This document shows positions 7,292 to 15,770 of a stretch of 47,016 nt of DNA, in pieces. Each line of letters begins with the position of its first letter. Within the stretch, counting starts at the first letter, position 1. A program made the position numbers and the translations under genes. This DNA is from an uncultured Prevotellaceae bacterium (GTDB lineage: Bacteria > Bacteroidota > Bacteroidia > Bacteroidales > Bacteroidaceae). The stretch is taken from assembly GCA_902780025.1 (NCBI GenBank), contig CACZDV010000036.1, positions 1 to 47,016 of the forward strand. The letters run 5' to 3'. The notes beneath the pieces are model-generated. The model worked only from the letters and a program-made list of their open reading frames with translations. It did not search any database and was not told where the DNA came from.

Positions 7292-8540
7292 CGATATGCG
7301 CCCAGCATTGGGTGTCACAGAACCAGGCGCCATTGCCTTTGCCGTTGCTACGGCCAAGAAGTATATCGGAGGCAGTCTGAAGAACATTCGGCTTACGTTG
7401 AATAGCGGTATGTATAAGAATGCTTTCACTTGCGGTATCCCCAACAGTAACGAGATAGGCATTGCTCATGCAGCAGCTTTGGGCTATGTGGCAGCTCGTG
7501 CAGACAAGAAACTGGAATGTCTTGACGAAGTAAGGTCTGTGCATAATCGTCAGGCCAGGAAAATTGTCGACGAAGGCAAGATACTAGTGACAATGGGTGA
7601 TATCTCCAGTCGTATCTTTATTCATGCTATCATCACAACCGATGAGGGTGATGCAAGCGTCACCATAGAGGATGCCCATACAAACATCACAGAGATAGTG
7701 TGTAATGGAAAGGTCGTTTTTAAGGCTACAAGGAAAAAGAATATTCGAAATATGACATCTGAAAAGCCCCCTCACATTCATCGCTATACCCTTCGTCAGC
7801 TAATGAACTATGTAGATAGGGTTCCCGTTAGCGAGATTGCCTTTATCAGACATGCACATGATTTGAACCTTGCCCTCTTTCAAGAGGCACTCAAAAGCAG
7901 CAAAGCTACCATTACTGATTATCTCTATTCACAAAACCATCAGCAAGTTATCTCTGCTGACGAACAGAAGACGGCTTCTCTTCTCTGTAATGGAGCCATC
8001 GAGGCTCGTGTTCTTGGCTTGTCGAAACCTGCTATGAGCATCACGGGTAGCGGTGCACACGGCATCATTGCCACGCTCCCACTTTATGCATCGAGTCAGG
8101 TGAATAACTATGGGGAAGAAGAGCTACTTCGTGCTACGGCCCTCAGCTACCTTGTCTGTATGTATATCAAGGAATATTCCGGAAAACTCTCGGCCTTCTG
8201 TGGATGCGCTATCGCTGCAGGCACAGGTATGGCTTGTGGACTTGCCTATCTGAAGGGTGGAACACACAAAACGCTGACATTGGTCATCCAGAATATGGCT
8301 TCGAGCATCACAGGGATGATATGTGACGGAGGCAACCACGGCTGCACGATGAAAGGTATTGTAGCGGTTGACGCTGCCTACCAGTCAGTCAACCTAGCAC
8401 TTTCTGGCATTGCTATTGAGCGTCGGCATGGCATCAATGGCTCTTCGGCTGAGAAAACCATGCATAATATTGGGTTGATTGCATCGCCTGGAATGACGCA
8501 AACTGAGGGGGTTATTGTTGATATTATGCGCCATAAATAG
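7263..8540 (+). CDS. cyuA: L-cysteine desulfidase, CyuA/UPF0597 family
   Basis: This 425-residue protein is of the iron-sulfur serine dehydratase-like UPF0597 family, which splits L-cysteine to pyruvate, ammonia and sulfide. Markers are the N-terminal ALGVTEPGAIAFA, a central SGAHGIIATLP, the Cys cluster SAFCGCAIAAGTGMACG (about residues 310-326) and MICDGGNHGCTMK (about 352-364), which supply [4Fe-4S] ligands in characterised relatives. It is the last gene of the lipoprotein-NhaC-cyuA operon and overlaps the antiporter gene by 29 bases. Its presence in the same promoter family as the sulfur-relay genes is the clearest metabolic hint that the regulon concerns cysteine or another thiol. A serine-dehydratase activity cannot be excluded. 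Confidence 0.88.
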   Translation: MRELTKLIIDDMRPALGVTEPGAIAFAVATAKKYIGGSLKNIRLTLNSGMYKNAFTCGIPNSNEIGIAHAAALGYVAARADKKLECLDEVRSVHNRQARKIVDEGKILVTMGDISSRIFIHAIITTDEGDASVTIEDAHTNITEIVCNGKVVFKATRKKNIRNMTSEKPPHIHRYTLRQLMNYVDRVPVSEIAFIRHAHDLNLALFQEALKSSKATITDYLYSQNHQQVISADEQKTASLLCNGAIEARVLGLSKPAMSITGSGAHGIIATLPLYASSQVNNYGEEELLRATALSYLVCMYIKEYSGKLSAFCGCAIAAGTGMACGLAYLKGGTHKTLTLVIQNMASSITGMICDGGNHGCTMKGIVAVDAAYQSVNLALSGIAIERRHGINGSSAEKTMHNIGLIASPGMTQTEGVIVDIMRHK

Positions 8541-8554
8541 CTTTTTCCAGCGAA

Positions 8555-8625
8555 ATACCACACGTTTGGTATGCGAATGCCGCACACATGGGATTGTGGG
8601 AGTGCAAAAACCGCCGTACCTTTGC
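8555..8625 (+). promoter_or_regulatory. Regulon promoter module P4 (PBP-like protein and SusC)
   Basis: The palindrome ATACCA-N6-TGGTAT lies at 8555-8572. TTG is at 8594-8596 and TACCTTTG at 8617-8624, 20-nt spacer. From TGGTAT to the -7 box this module has exactly the same length as the one at 14598-14655 and differs at few positions. Confidence 0.87.
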
Positions 8626-8677
8626 AGCGTGATTCAGAATTGGAAGATTAAAGAAGTTAATAATTGAAGTTAAAGGT

Positions 8678-9610
8678 ATGAAAAGAATAACATTCACACT
8701 CGCATTACTGGGCCTCGTGCTGGGAAATCTCCTGGCAGAGGAGAACGTCCCCGAGAGCACGTCGTCCACCATTATTAATAATGTACGCACGATTAAGGCT
8801 CCGCGCTTTGCACGTCCGCTGGTAGAAAAGTGGATTGAGGAGTACGCCAAGACTGAGCCAGGCGTGGAGTTCCAGATAGCCAAGGGTCAGGTAGAGAGCG
8901 ACCTCAGCGTGGGCATTGCAGACCAGCAGAATGCCGGGACAGACAACTTTTGCCATTTGTTATATATTGGAGAGACGGCCGTGCTGCCTATTACTGCGCG
9001 CAGTTCAGAGGCAGCACGGTTGCTGGAGGGAAAACATCTGAATGCGAAAAAACTGAAGCAGCTGTTCTTCCTTGGCGACGAGTTTGACGATGAGGTGAAG
9101 AACAAGGCGTTTGAGCGCATCATCGTCTACAGTGGCAGCAACGCTTCATCCGTCGCCAGTTCCTTCGCCCACAATTTCGGCGAGGAGAGCACGAACTTCC
9201 GCGGCAAGCGCATCGCTGGCGACGACCTGTTTCTGAACACCGCCATTGCGAAGGATCCGCTGGGCGTGACGTTCAATACCCTGTCGAACATCTTCGACCT
9301 CCAGAGCCGTCATCTGAAGAGCGAGCTGTCGCTCGTTGGTCTCGACCTCAAAAAGGATGTAGCCAATAGTTTCAATGGTACGCTCGACGAGGTGCTTACA
9401 ATTCTCGAAAACACCAAGCCCGCAGAGGTGGCCGTTGAGAAGGTGGGTATCACCTTTAACAACAACGACGAGGCTGTGAGGCGCTTCCTGCAATGGGTGC
9501 TCGAGAACGGCACGAAGTATAACCATCAGTATGGTCTGCTGAACCTTGACCAGAAGGTGGCCGAGGCACAGACGGACAAGGTTCAGAGCAAGTTGACAGC
9601 ACAGAAGTGA
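8678..9610 (+). CDS. Periplasmic PstS-like (type 2 PBP-fold) substrate-binding protein
   Basis: This 310-residue exported protein starts with a signal peptide (MKRITFTLALLGLVLGNLLAEE). Its body resembles PstS-type binding proteins: an N-terminal strand leading to FARPLVEKWIEEYAKTEPGVEF, then TDNFCHLLYIGETAVLPI, the lobe-crossing HLNAKKLKQLFFLGD and the Ser-rich VYSGSNASSVASSFAHNFG at a position where anion-binding loops occur. No ABC permease or ATPase genes are present; instead a SusC receptor follows after 40 bp. It may therefore be a periplasmic partner of the TonB-dependent receptor rather than of an ABC transporter. The ligand is unknown; an oxyanion or a small sulfur compound is inference. 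Confidence 0.72.
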   Translation: MKRITFTLALLGLVLGNLLAEENVPESTSSTIINNVRTIKAPRFARPLVEKWIEEYAKTEPGVEFQIAKGQVESDLSVGIADQQNAGTDNFCHLLYIGETAVLPITARSSEAARLLEGKHLNAKKLKQLFFLGDEFDDEVKNKAFERIIVYSGSNASSVASSFAHNFGEESTNFRGKRIAGDDLFLNTAIAKDPLGVTFNTLSNIFDLQSRHLKSELSLVGLDLKKDVANSFNGTLDEVLTILENTKPAEVAVEKVGITFNNNDEAVRRFLQWVLENGTKYNHQYGLLNLDQKVAEAQTDKVQSKLTAQK

Positions 9611-9650
9611 TCATCGCATCATAAGGTAAAAAGGTTTAAAAGGTAAGGAT

Positions 9651-12600
9651 ATGGTAAAGAGATTGTTTATTGCAACGGCTGTTGCAATCAGCCCCCTCTA
9701 TGCGCTGGCGCAAGGGCTGATAACAGGCAGCATCAAGGATGCACGTAGTGGTGAGGCACTGATTGGTGCCTCGGTCATCGTGAAGAGCGAGAAGGGTAAA
9801 GGCGTCGTGACGAACATTGACGGCAAGTTCGCCCTCCAGACGAAGAAAGAAGCGCCGCTGACGCTGAGAGTGGAGTACGTGGGCTACCGTCCGATAGACG
9901 TCGACGTGTACGACTTCGAGGAACCCGTGGAAATCACGCTCATCGACAATAGCAGCCGCATAGACGAGGTGGTTGTGGTAGGCTACGGCACACAGAAACG
10001 CAACCAGCTGACGGGTAGCGTGACCACCATCAAGGCCGACATCTTCGAAAAGGCTGTTGCCCCCACGCTCGACGGGGCTTTGGGCGGACAGGTGGCCGGA
10101 CTGGCCGTCACCGCTACCAGCGGACAGCCGGGTGCCGACAGCCATATCCGCATCCGTGGCGGCAACTCGGTGAACGCTTCCAACGAGCCACTCTACGTGG
10201 TGGACGGCTTCATCTACTTCAAGGACGCCGCCAACAACAGCACGGGTATCGGCGCCATCGAAGGCAGTCTGAATCCGCTGGCCACCATCAACCCCAATGA
10301 CATTGAAAGCATCGAGGTCTTGAAAGATGTGTCGGCCACCGCCATCTATGGATCACGCGGTGCCAACGGTGTCATCCTCATTACCACCAAAAAGGGTAAG
10401 TTAGGCGGGGGTAAGGCTCACATCAGCTACAACTACAGCTTCGGCGTCAGCAACGCCACCAAGAAGCTCGACCTGCTCACCGCCTCGGAATGGGCTCAGT
10501 ACCAGAAGGACTACTTCAGCAACAAGGGTGGCTACACCGACGCCGAGATTGCCGCTTTAGGCAAGGGCACCGACTGGCAGGACGCCGTGCTGCGCACCGC
10601 CATCCAGCAAACCCACGAACTGAGCATCAACGGCGGTACGGAGAAGAACCGCTACGCCTTCTCAGGCAATTACACCGACCAGGACGGCATCATCCTGAAC
10701 TCTGGTTTCCAGCGTTACAACTTCCACACCAATGTGGAGTGGGAGCTGCAGGAGGGACTGCATTTCGGCGTTAACGCCACCTACGGCCGTTCGAAGCAGA
10801 GCGGGCTGACCACCGCCGAGGCGAAGGTGTTTAATTCATCGCCCTTCTCGGCCGGCATCACCAACAGCTTTGTCTATGCCCTGTTGATGCCGCCCGTCGT
10901 CAGCGTCTACAATCAGGACGGAAGCTACAACTTCAAGAACCCCTACGAGTACGCCTACTTCGCCATCGGCGACCATGCCGCCAATCCCGTCTATGACCTC
11001 AAGGAGAGCGTGGCCGAGAATATCAACAACTACCTGCTCTCCAACGTCTGGGCTACCTTTACGATTGGACACCTGACGCTGAAGGCATCGCTCGGACTGA
11101 ACAGCGAAAAGCTCACTCAGAACTACTTCTCCGGCGCTTACACCTCACTGGGACTGGCCACGCAGGGCATCGGCGGCACGGGTAACCGGCAGACCGACGT
11201 TTGGCAGCAGGAGTACACCGCCACCTACACCCGCGACTTCGGTCATCACCATGTGGAGACCCTCGGCGGCTTCACCCGCCAGACGCAGACCTCGACGTAC
11301 AGTGCCATCCGCACCAACCACTTTACCAATGAGACGCTGAAGCAGTATAACCTCGGTGACGGCGCGGAAATCTACACCCCGCAGACGGGCATCTCGGAAT
11401 CAACGCTCAACAGCATCATCGCCCGCGTCAACTACACGCTGCTCGACCGCTACAACGCCACGGCCACCTTCCGCGCCGACAACAGCAGCCGCTTTGCCGC
11501 CGATCACCGCTGGGGCTACTTCCCCTCGCTCGGCCTGTCGTGGAACGTCGACAAGGAGCGCTTCCTGCGCCGCGTCCGCAGCATTGACTATCTGAAGGTG
11601 CGCCTCTCGGGCGGACTGGTAGGCAACCAGGAAATCAGCGACTACGCCTTCAGCACCAGCTATGCCACGGGCTCTTACGCAGGCAGCAGCAGCTACTCGA
11701 AGCAGAATACGGCCAACGACAACCTGAAGTGGGAGACCACCGCATCGTATAACCTCGGTATCGACCTCGGCCTGTGGAAAGACCGCGTCAATGTGGTGTT
11801 CGATGCCTACTACAAGAAGACCAGCGACTTGCTGCTCATCGTTCCGATGGGCTTCGCCTCGGGCGTCACCACCCAGTTGCAGAACGTGGGCAACGTCGTG
11901 AACAAGGGCGTCGAACTGGCCGTCAGCACTACCCTCATCCAACGCAAAGAACTGAACTGGACGGTATCGGCCAACGCCGCCTACAACCACAACGAGATTA
12001 CCGATATGGGCGTGACCAATAACGTCATCCAGGGCGCCGACAATCAGCAGATACTTCGCAAAGGCGAATCGCTCGGCTCGTTCTACGGCCTGCAGTTCAT
12101 CGGCATCGTGCAGCAGGATGAAGACGTTACGAAGCTGCCCACCGTCAACGGACAGACGCCCAAGCCCGGCGACCTGAAGTTCCAGGACACCGACGGCAAC
12201 CAGCGCATCGACGGCAACGACCGCGTGATACTCGGTAGCACCCAGCCCGACATCGTCTACGGCTTCTCCACGCAGTTCACGTGGCGCAACCTCGACGCCT
12301 CGGCATCGTTCGCCGGCAGCTACGGCAACGAAGTGTACAACGCCCTGGGTCGCCGCTTGGAACTGACCAACGACTCTTACAACGTGCTCGCCACGGTGAA
12401 GAACTCGTGGACACCGCAGAACGGCAGCAACACCCTGCCCTTGGCTTCGAACGCCCGTCCCCTCGGCTTCATCGACAGCCGCTACGTACAGAGCGCCAGC
12501 TATCTGAAGTTACGCAATCTGACCATCGGCTACCGATTGAAAATTGAAGAATTCAAGAATTTAAGAATTGAAGGCATCCGAGTCTACGCCACCGCCTCGA

Positions 12601-12716
12601 ACCTCTTCACTATCACGCCCTATAAAGGTTACGACCCAGAGGTGGCCAGTGGCACCGACAGCGGCGCATACCCCTCATCGCGCAGCTTCATCTTCGGTGT
12701 GAATGTGACGTTGTAA
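9651..12716 (+). CDS. SusC/RagA-family TonB-dependent outer-membrane receptor
   Basis: This 1021-residue protein has a signal peptide, a carboxypeptidase-regulatory-like domain (about residues 22-105, LITGSIKDARSGEALIGASV), a TonB box region DEVVVVGYG, a plug (GGQVAGLAVTATSGQPG, IRIRGGNSVNASNEPLYVVDG, YGSRGANGVILITTKKG) and a 22-strand barrel ending in FGVNVTL. It is energised by TonB and forms the lower part of a SusCD transport complex with the SusD protein encoded next. Residues KIEEFKNLRIEG near 965 come from an AT-rich repeat in the gene. The ligand cannot be read; co-regulation with cysteine and sulfur genes argues against an ordinary glycan locus, and no glycoside hydrolase adjoins it. 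Confidence 0.95.
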   Translation: MVKRLFIATAVAISPLYALAQGLITGSIKDARSGEALIGASVIVKSEKGKGVVTNIDGKFALQTKKEAPLTLRVEYVGYRPIDVDVYDFEEPVEITLIDNSSRIDEVVVVGYGTQKRNQLTGSVTTIKADIFEKAVAPTLDGALGGQVAGLAVTATSGQPGADSHIRIRGGNSVNASNEPLYVVDGFIYFKDAANNSTGIGAIEGSLNPLATINPNDIESIEVLKDVSATAIYGSRGANGVILITTKKGKLGGGKAHISYNYSFGVSNATKKLDLLTASEWAQYQKDYFSNKGGYTDAEIAALGKGTDWQDAVLRTAIQQTHELSINGGTEKNRYAFSGNYTDQDGIILNSGFQRYNFHTNVEWELQEGLHFGVNATYGRSKQSGLTTAEAKVFNSSPFSAGITNSFVYALLMPPVVSVYNQDGSYNFKNPYEYAYFAIGDHAANPVYDLKESVAENINNYLLSNVWATFTIGHLTLKASLGLNSEKLTQNYFSGAYTSLGLATQGIGGTGNRQTDVWQQEYTATYTRDFGHHHVETLGGFTRQTQTSTYSAIRTNHFTNETLKQYNLGDGAEIYTPQTGISESTLNSIIARVNYTLLDRYNATATFRADNSSRFAADHRWGYFPSLGLSWNVDKERFLRRVRSIDYLKVRLSGGLVGNQEISDYAFSTSYATGSYAGSSSYSKQNTANDNLKWETTASYNLGIDLGLWKDRVNVVFDAYYKKTSDLLLIVPMGFASGVTTQLQNVGNVVNKGVELAVSTTLIQRKELNWTVSANAAYNHNEITDMGVTNNVIQGADNQQILRKGESLGSFYGLQFIGIVQQDEDVTKLPTVNGQTPKPGDLKFQDTDGNQRIDGNDRVILGSTQPDIVYGFSTQFTWRNLDASASFAGSYGNEVYNALGRRLELTNDSYNVLATVKNSWTPQNGSNTLPLASNARPLGFIDSRYVQSASYLKLRNLTIGYRLKIEEFKNLRIEGIRVYATASNLFTITPYKGYDPEVASGTDSGAYPSSRSFIFGVNVTL

Positions 12717-12723
12717 ACGGCGA

Positions 12724-12795
12724 TTACCATTTGTTTGGTATGCGAAATGCCACGAAATGGCGATTGTGGGAGCGAGAAAACCGCCGTACCTTTGC
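12724..12795 (+). promoter_or_regulatory. Regulon promoter module P5 (susD-like gene)
   Basis: TTACCA-N6-TGGTAT at 12724-12741, TTG at 12764-12766 and TACCTTTG at 12787-12794 with a 20-nt spacer. It lies between the SusC and SusD genes, so susD has its own regulated promoter, which is unusual for a susCD pair. Confidence 0.85.
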
Positions 12796-12857
12796 ACCCA
12801 GAAAACAATATAAGCAAAATAACGTATTAATTAATAAGGTAAAAAGGAGATTTCAGT

Positions 12858-14522
12858 ATGAAGAAGACAAACATCATTCTCAGTGCCGCTTTGGCAGCAA
12901 CCCTTTCATTAGGTTTCGTATCGTGCTCGTCTGACGATGACGACGACAACAGTAGTGCAAACAACAATCAGGTGACCGACGAGAATGTCGTGGCCGACGA
13001 TGCCAGCGCCCTCTCTCTCGTCAACGGCGTGTACAGTCACTGGCAGCCCCTCAGCTCGTCGTTCTCGTTCATCATCGAGCTGAACTCGAACAAGCTCATC
13101 TCTTTCGAAGGCGAGGAGAGCGAAGCTGGTCCTGTGAACAGTCGTTTTGAGCAGGAGCCCACTACCTGGTATCAGGTGAAGATCTTCAACCACCTCTTCC
13201 TCGGTATCGCCCAGGACAACGAGGCCATCGCCACCATCGACAACTCTCTGAAGGCCGGCAAGGTCAGTCAGACTGGTTATAATGCCGCCGTGGGTAAAGC
13301 CAAGTTCCTGCGTGCCCTGGCTTATCTGAAGCTGGCCCAGTTGTGGGGTGAGGTGCCCGTGTTTACCGAGAAGGGCGGCAGCACCACCGAGCGTAAGAGC
13401 ATCGACGAGGTCTTTTCACAGATTGTTAGCGACCTGACCGATGCCGAGCAGCTGCTCAAGAACTATGACGGCGATCCCCGCGTGCCCTCGAAGCAGGCTG
13501 CCCAGGCGCTGCTGGCTCGTGCCTACCTCGTATGGGGCGACAACCCTCTCTCGGCTGCTGAGGTGCAGGCCATCGCCAACGGTCAGACCGACCCGCAGTT
13601 CTCGAAGACCGACAGTCGTCTGGAGAAGGCTGTGGCCTATGCCGACAAGGTGATCAGCAGCGGTCTCTTGAAACTCGACCCCGACTACACGAAACTCTAT
13701 GGTCGTGACTACGAGAGCAACAAGCGTGGCACCAACGAGCATCTGTTTACCATTGCCCACGATGGCGACAAGGTAGATGCGCAGGGTAACCACCAGACCC
13801 ACTGCTCGTGGACCTTCCCCTTCCAGAACGGTGAGAACGGCAATGGCTATACGCAGAACCATACTGAGGTGGCCGACGATGACCTCTACGACGACTGGAA
13901 ACGTGAGCAGCCCAACGACAAGCGACTGGCAGAGACTTACTTTGTGGAGATTAAGAACCCTGAAGATGGCAAAACCTATCATTACTACTCGCCCGTCTAT
14001 ACCCCCATCAACGGCAAGGGCGTGGATCAGAGCTACGAGAACTCTGAGAACCTGGAGATCACCAAGAACTCGGTTGACCGCATCGAGATTCGCTATGCCG
14101 AGGTGCTTCTCACCAAGGCCGAGGCTCTGGTGCAGCTGGGTCGCAACAGCGAGGCTGCTGAGCCCTTCAACCAACTGCGCCGTCGTGCAGGCATCGCCGA
14201 GGTCAGCGCTCCCACCTTCGACCAGATTAAGCGCGAATGGGACTACGAGTTCACTTACGAGCAGTTCTCCGTGCTGAACAGCTACCGTTGGAAGGACCTC
14301 ATCTCGAGCGTGAAGCAGGTGAAGAACTACAAGCACTTCGCCGACGACTGGAAGACCTCACTCGGCAACACCTACACAGCCGACCAGGAGGCTTACTTCA
14401 CCAAGGTGCACAACCACCTGCGCGCCAAGTATAACAACGTTCGCGGCAAGCACTACCGTCAGCCCATCCCCACGGGCCTCAGTGGCGAAGACCTCGGCAT
14501 CGCCCAGAACCCTGGATACTAA
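12858..14522 (+). CDS. SusD/RagB-family surface lipoprotein
   Basis: This 554-residue protein has a lipoprotein signal (LSLGFVSC, lipobox Cys at about residue 23) followed by an acidic SSDDDDDN stretch, a surface-export-type sequence. The SusD features are the helical TPR-like part (FLRALAYLKLAQLWGEVPVF, SKQAAQALLARAYLVWG) and the C-terminal RYAEVLLTKAEALVQLGR, FNQLRRRAGI and REWDYEFTYE. SusD proteins cap the SusC barrel and bind the ligand at the surface. It carries its own promoter module and is followed by a strong terminator at 14543. A clear ribosome-binding site (AAGGAGA) precedes the ATG. Confidence 0.95.
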   Translation: MKKTNIILSAALAATLSLGFVSCSSDDDDDNSSANNNQVTDENVVADDASALSLVNGVYSHWQPLSSSFSFIIELNSNKLISFEGEESEAGPVNSRFEQEPTTWYQVKIFNHLFLGIAQDNEAIATIDNSLKAGKVSQTGYNAAVGKAKFLRALAYLKLAQLWGEVPVFTEKGGSTTERKSIDEVFSQIVSDLTDAEQLLKNYDGDPRVPSKQAAQALLARAYLVWGDNPLSAAEVQAIANGQTDPQFSKTDSRLEKAVAYADKVISSGLLKLDPDYTKLYGRDYESNKRGTNEHLFTIAHDGDKVDAQGNHQTHCSWTFPFQNGENGNGYTQNHTEVADDDLYDDWKREQPNDKRLAETYFVEIKNPEDGKTYHYYSPVYTPINGKGVDQSYENSENLEITKNSVDRIEIRYAEVLLTKAEALVQLGRNSEAAEPFNQLRRRAGIAEVSAPTFDQIKREWDYEFTYEQFSVLNSYRWKDLISSVKQVKNYKHFADDWKTSLGNTYTADQEAYFTKVHNHLRAKYNNVRGKHYRQPIPTGLSGEDLGIAQNPGY

Positions 14523-14542
14523 TAAGCTACGTACACCAAAAT

Positions 14543-14580
14543 AGAATAGGATTGGCATTGTCAGTCCTATTCTTTTTTTG
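14543..14580 (+). terminator. Rho-independent terminator after susD
   Basis: A 12-bp stem (AGAATAGGATTG at 14543-14554 pairing with CAGTCCTATTCT at 14562-14573, one G-T pair) with a 7-nt loop is followed by a T run. Confidence 0.85.
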
Positions 14581-14585
14581 TGTAA

Positions 14586-14656
14586 ATACCTCTTTCGTGG
14601 TATGCGAATGCCTTAAACGTGGGATTGTGGGAATGCGGAAATCGCCGTACCTTTGC
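14586..14656 (+). promoter_or_regulatory. Regulon promoter module P6 (YtkA-like lipoprotein and TonB receptor)
   Basis: ATACCT-N6-TGGTAT at 14586-14603, TTG at 14625-14627, TACCTTTG at 14648-14655, 20-nt spacer. The GCGAATGCC, GTGGGATTGTGGGA and CGCCG blocks are almost identical to P4. A 134-nt leader with a hairpin (14692-14718) separates it from the start codon. Confidence 0.86.
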
Positions 14657-14691
14657 ACTCGATAAATCTCGTGCGAAGATGCTCACGCTCG

Positions 14692-14718
14692 GCAGAGCTC
14701 AAACGAGTTTGGCTCTGC
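14692..14718 (+). other. Hairpin in the 5' leader of the YtkA-like lipoprotein gene
   Basis: GCAGAGC (14692-14698) pairs perfectly with GCTCTGC (14712-14718), and inside it CAAA pairs with TTTG around a CGAG loop. No T run follows, so it is not a standard terminator. It may be an extragenic repeat palindrome or a leader regulatory element. Confidence 0.55.
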
Positions 14719-14789
14719 TCTCGCTCAATCGCATCATTGCATCGTCGGAAAGACATAGTAAAAAGTATTCATTTTTAACGGTAAGGATT

Positions 14790-15728
14790 ATGAAAAAAGT
14801 AAAAGGATTGTTTCTGGTTCTGGTCGTTGCAGCGCTGACAGCCTGCAATAGCAACGACGACGGTGTGCAGGCAGGTATTGAAATTCCCGGCATCACGATA
14901 ACAGATGATATTGACTGCTGCTCGGCCGAGGAGGCGCTGCAGGTGTATAAGTTCTTGCAGACGGTGAAGATAGTGCCTGAGCTGTCGACGGAGATTGATG
15001 GTAAGTACAATGTCTTTGCCTACACCACGACGGGTGGCTTCCACAATGGCTACAACGAGATCTTCTTCGTGGCCACCAAGAAGGTGACGGGCAACTACAT
15101 CAAGAACTTCGACATCACGGGCCTGACACCACTGATGCACATGGTGAAGATGGACATGTACCACAGCACGCCCGTAGGCCCCGATGCCGCCAGCTTCAAC
15201 GACGGCTATCTGGCCGTGAAACGCACGTGGGTGTCGTTCGTGATGAACACCAGCGAGGCGGGCTCGTGGACGCTGTCGTACGACGCGCTGGTATTGGGCA
15301 AGACGGGCGGCATCGAGAAGCGTGACCTCGTGGTCGATGCACTGCCCGACGGACAGGCGTGGCTGAAGTCGTTCAAGGTGGGCAATGATACCTACTTCCT
15401 CTCGCTGGTGAACCCCCTCGACTTCAAGACCGGCACGAACACCATCACGGCCTACGTCTCGAAGAAGAGTGCCAAGGCCACCGTGCCTTATCAGATAGCA
15501 GAGGAAATCTTCACCGTGGACATCGACCCGCGCATGCCCGACATGGGTAACCACACATCGCCTGACAATACGCCGCTCACAAAGCAGGCCGACGGCAGTT
15601 ATCAGGGCATCATCAACCTGACCATGACGGGACTCTGGCGCATTCACCTCACGGTGAAGGATAGCGACGGCAACATCGTGGCAGGAGGCGAAGATTTAAG
15701 TACACTTTATTGGGACGTGACGATTTAA
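14790..15728 (+). CDS. Met/His-rich lipoprotein with YtkA/FixH-like domains, possible copper binder
   Basis: This 312-residue lipoprotein begins MKKVKGLFLVLVVAALTAC (lipobox Cys 19). Two Ig-like YtkA/FixH-type regions can be seen. The first carries the cluster LMHMVKMDMYHSTP (Met 116, His 117, Met 118, Met 121, Met 123, His 125). The second carries RMPDMGNHTSPDN (about 248-260) followed by GSYQGIINLTMTGLWRIHLTV. Such Met/His patterns recall copper-handling domains. The next gene is a TonB receptor with a CxxxM pair like copper receptors OprC/NosA, and the two probably form one transcription unit under promoter P6. Metal binding is inference from the residues; an alternative is a ligand-capturing lipoprotein of another TonB system. 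Confidence 0.72.
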   Translation: MKKVKGLFLVLVVAALTACNSNDDGVQAGIEIPGITITDDIDCCSAEEALQVYKFLQTVKIVPELSTEIDGKYNVFAYTTTGGFHNGYNEIFFVATKKVTGNYIKNFDITGLTPLMHMVKMDMYHSTPVGPDAASFNDGYLAVKRTWVSFVMNTSEAGSWTLSYDALVLGKTGGIEKRDLVVDALPDGQAWLKSFKVGNDTYFLSLVNPLDFKTGTNTITAYVSKKSAKATVPYQIAEEIFTVDIDPRMPDMGNHTSPDNTPLTKQADGSYQGIINLTMTGLWRIHLTVKDSDGNIVAGGEDLSTLYWDVTI

Positions 15729-15770
15729 GTGAAGAGTGAAAAGTGAAAAATTTGCTTCCGCACAGATTGT

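Noticed and set aside
13416-14336. 306-residue minus-strand open frame opposite the susD-like gene
   Set aside because: Shadow of a conserved SusD gene; its translation is low-complexity Leu/Val-rich and has no start context.
14775-15647. 290-residue minus-strand open frame opposite the YtkA-like lipoprotein gene
   Set aside because: Shadow; the plus-strand gene has a lipoprotein signal, conserved motifs and a promoter.
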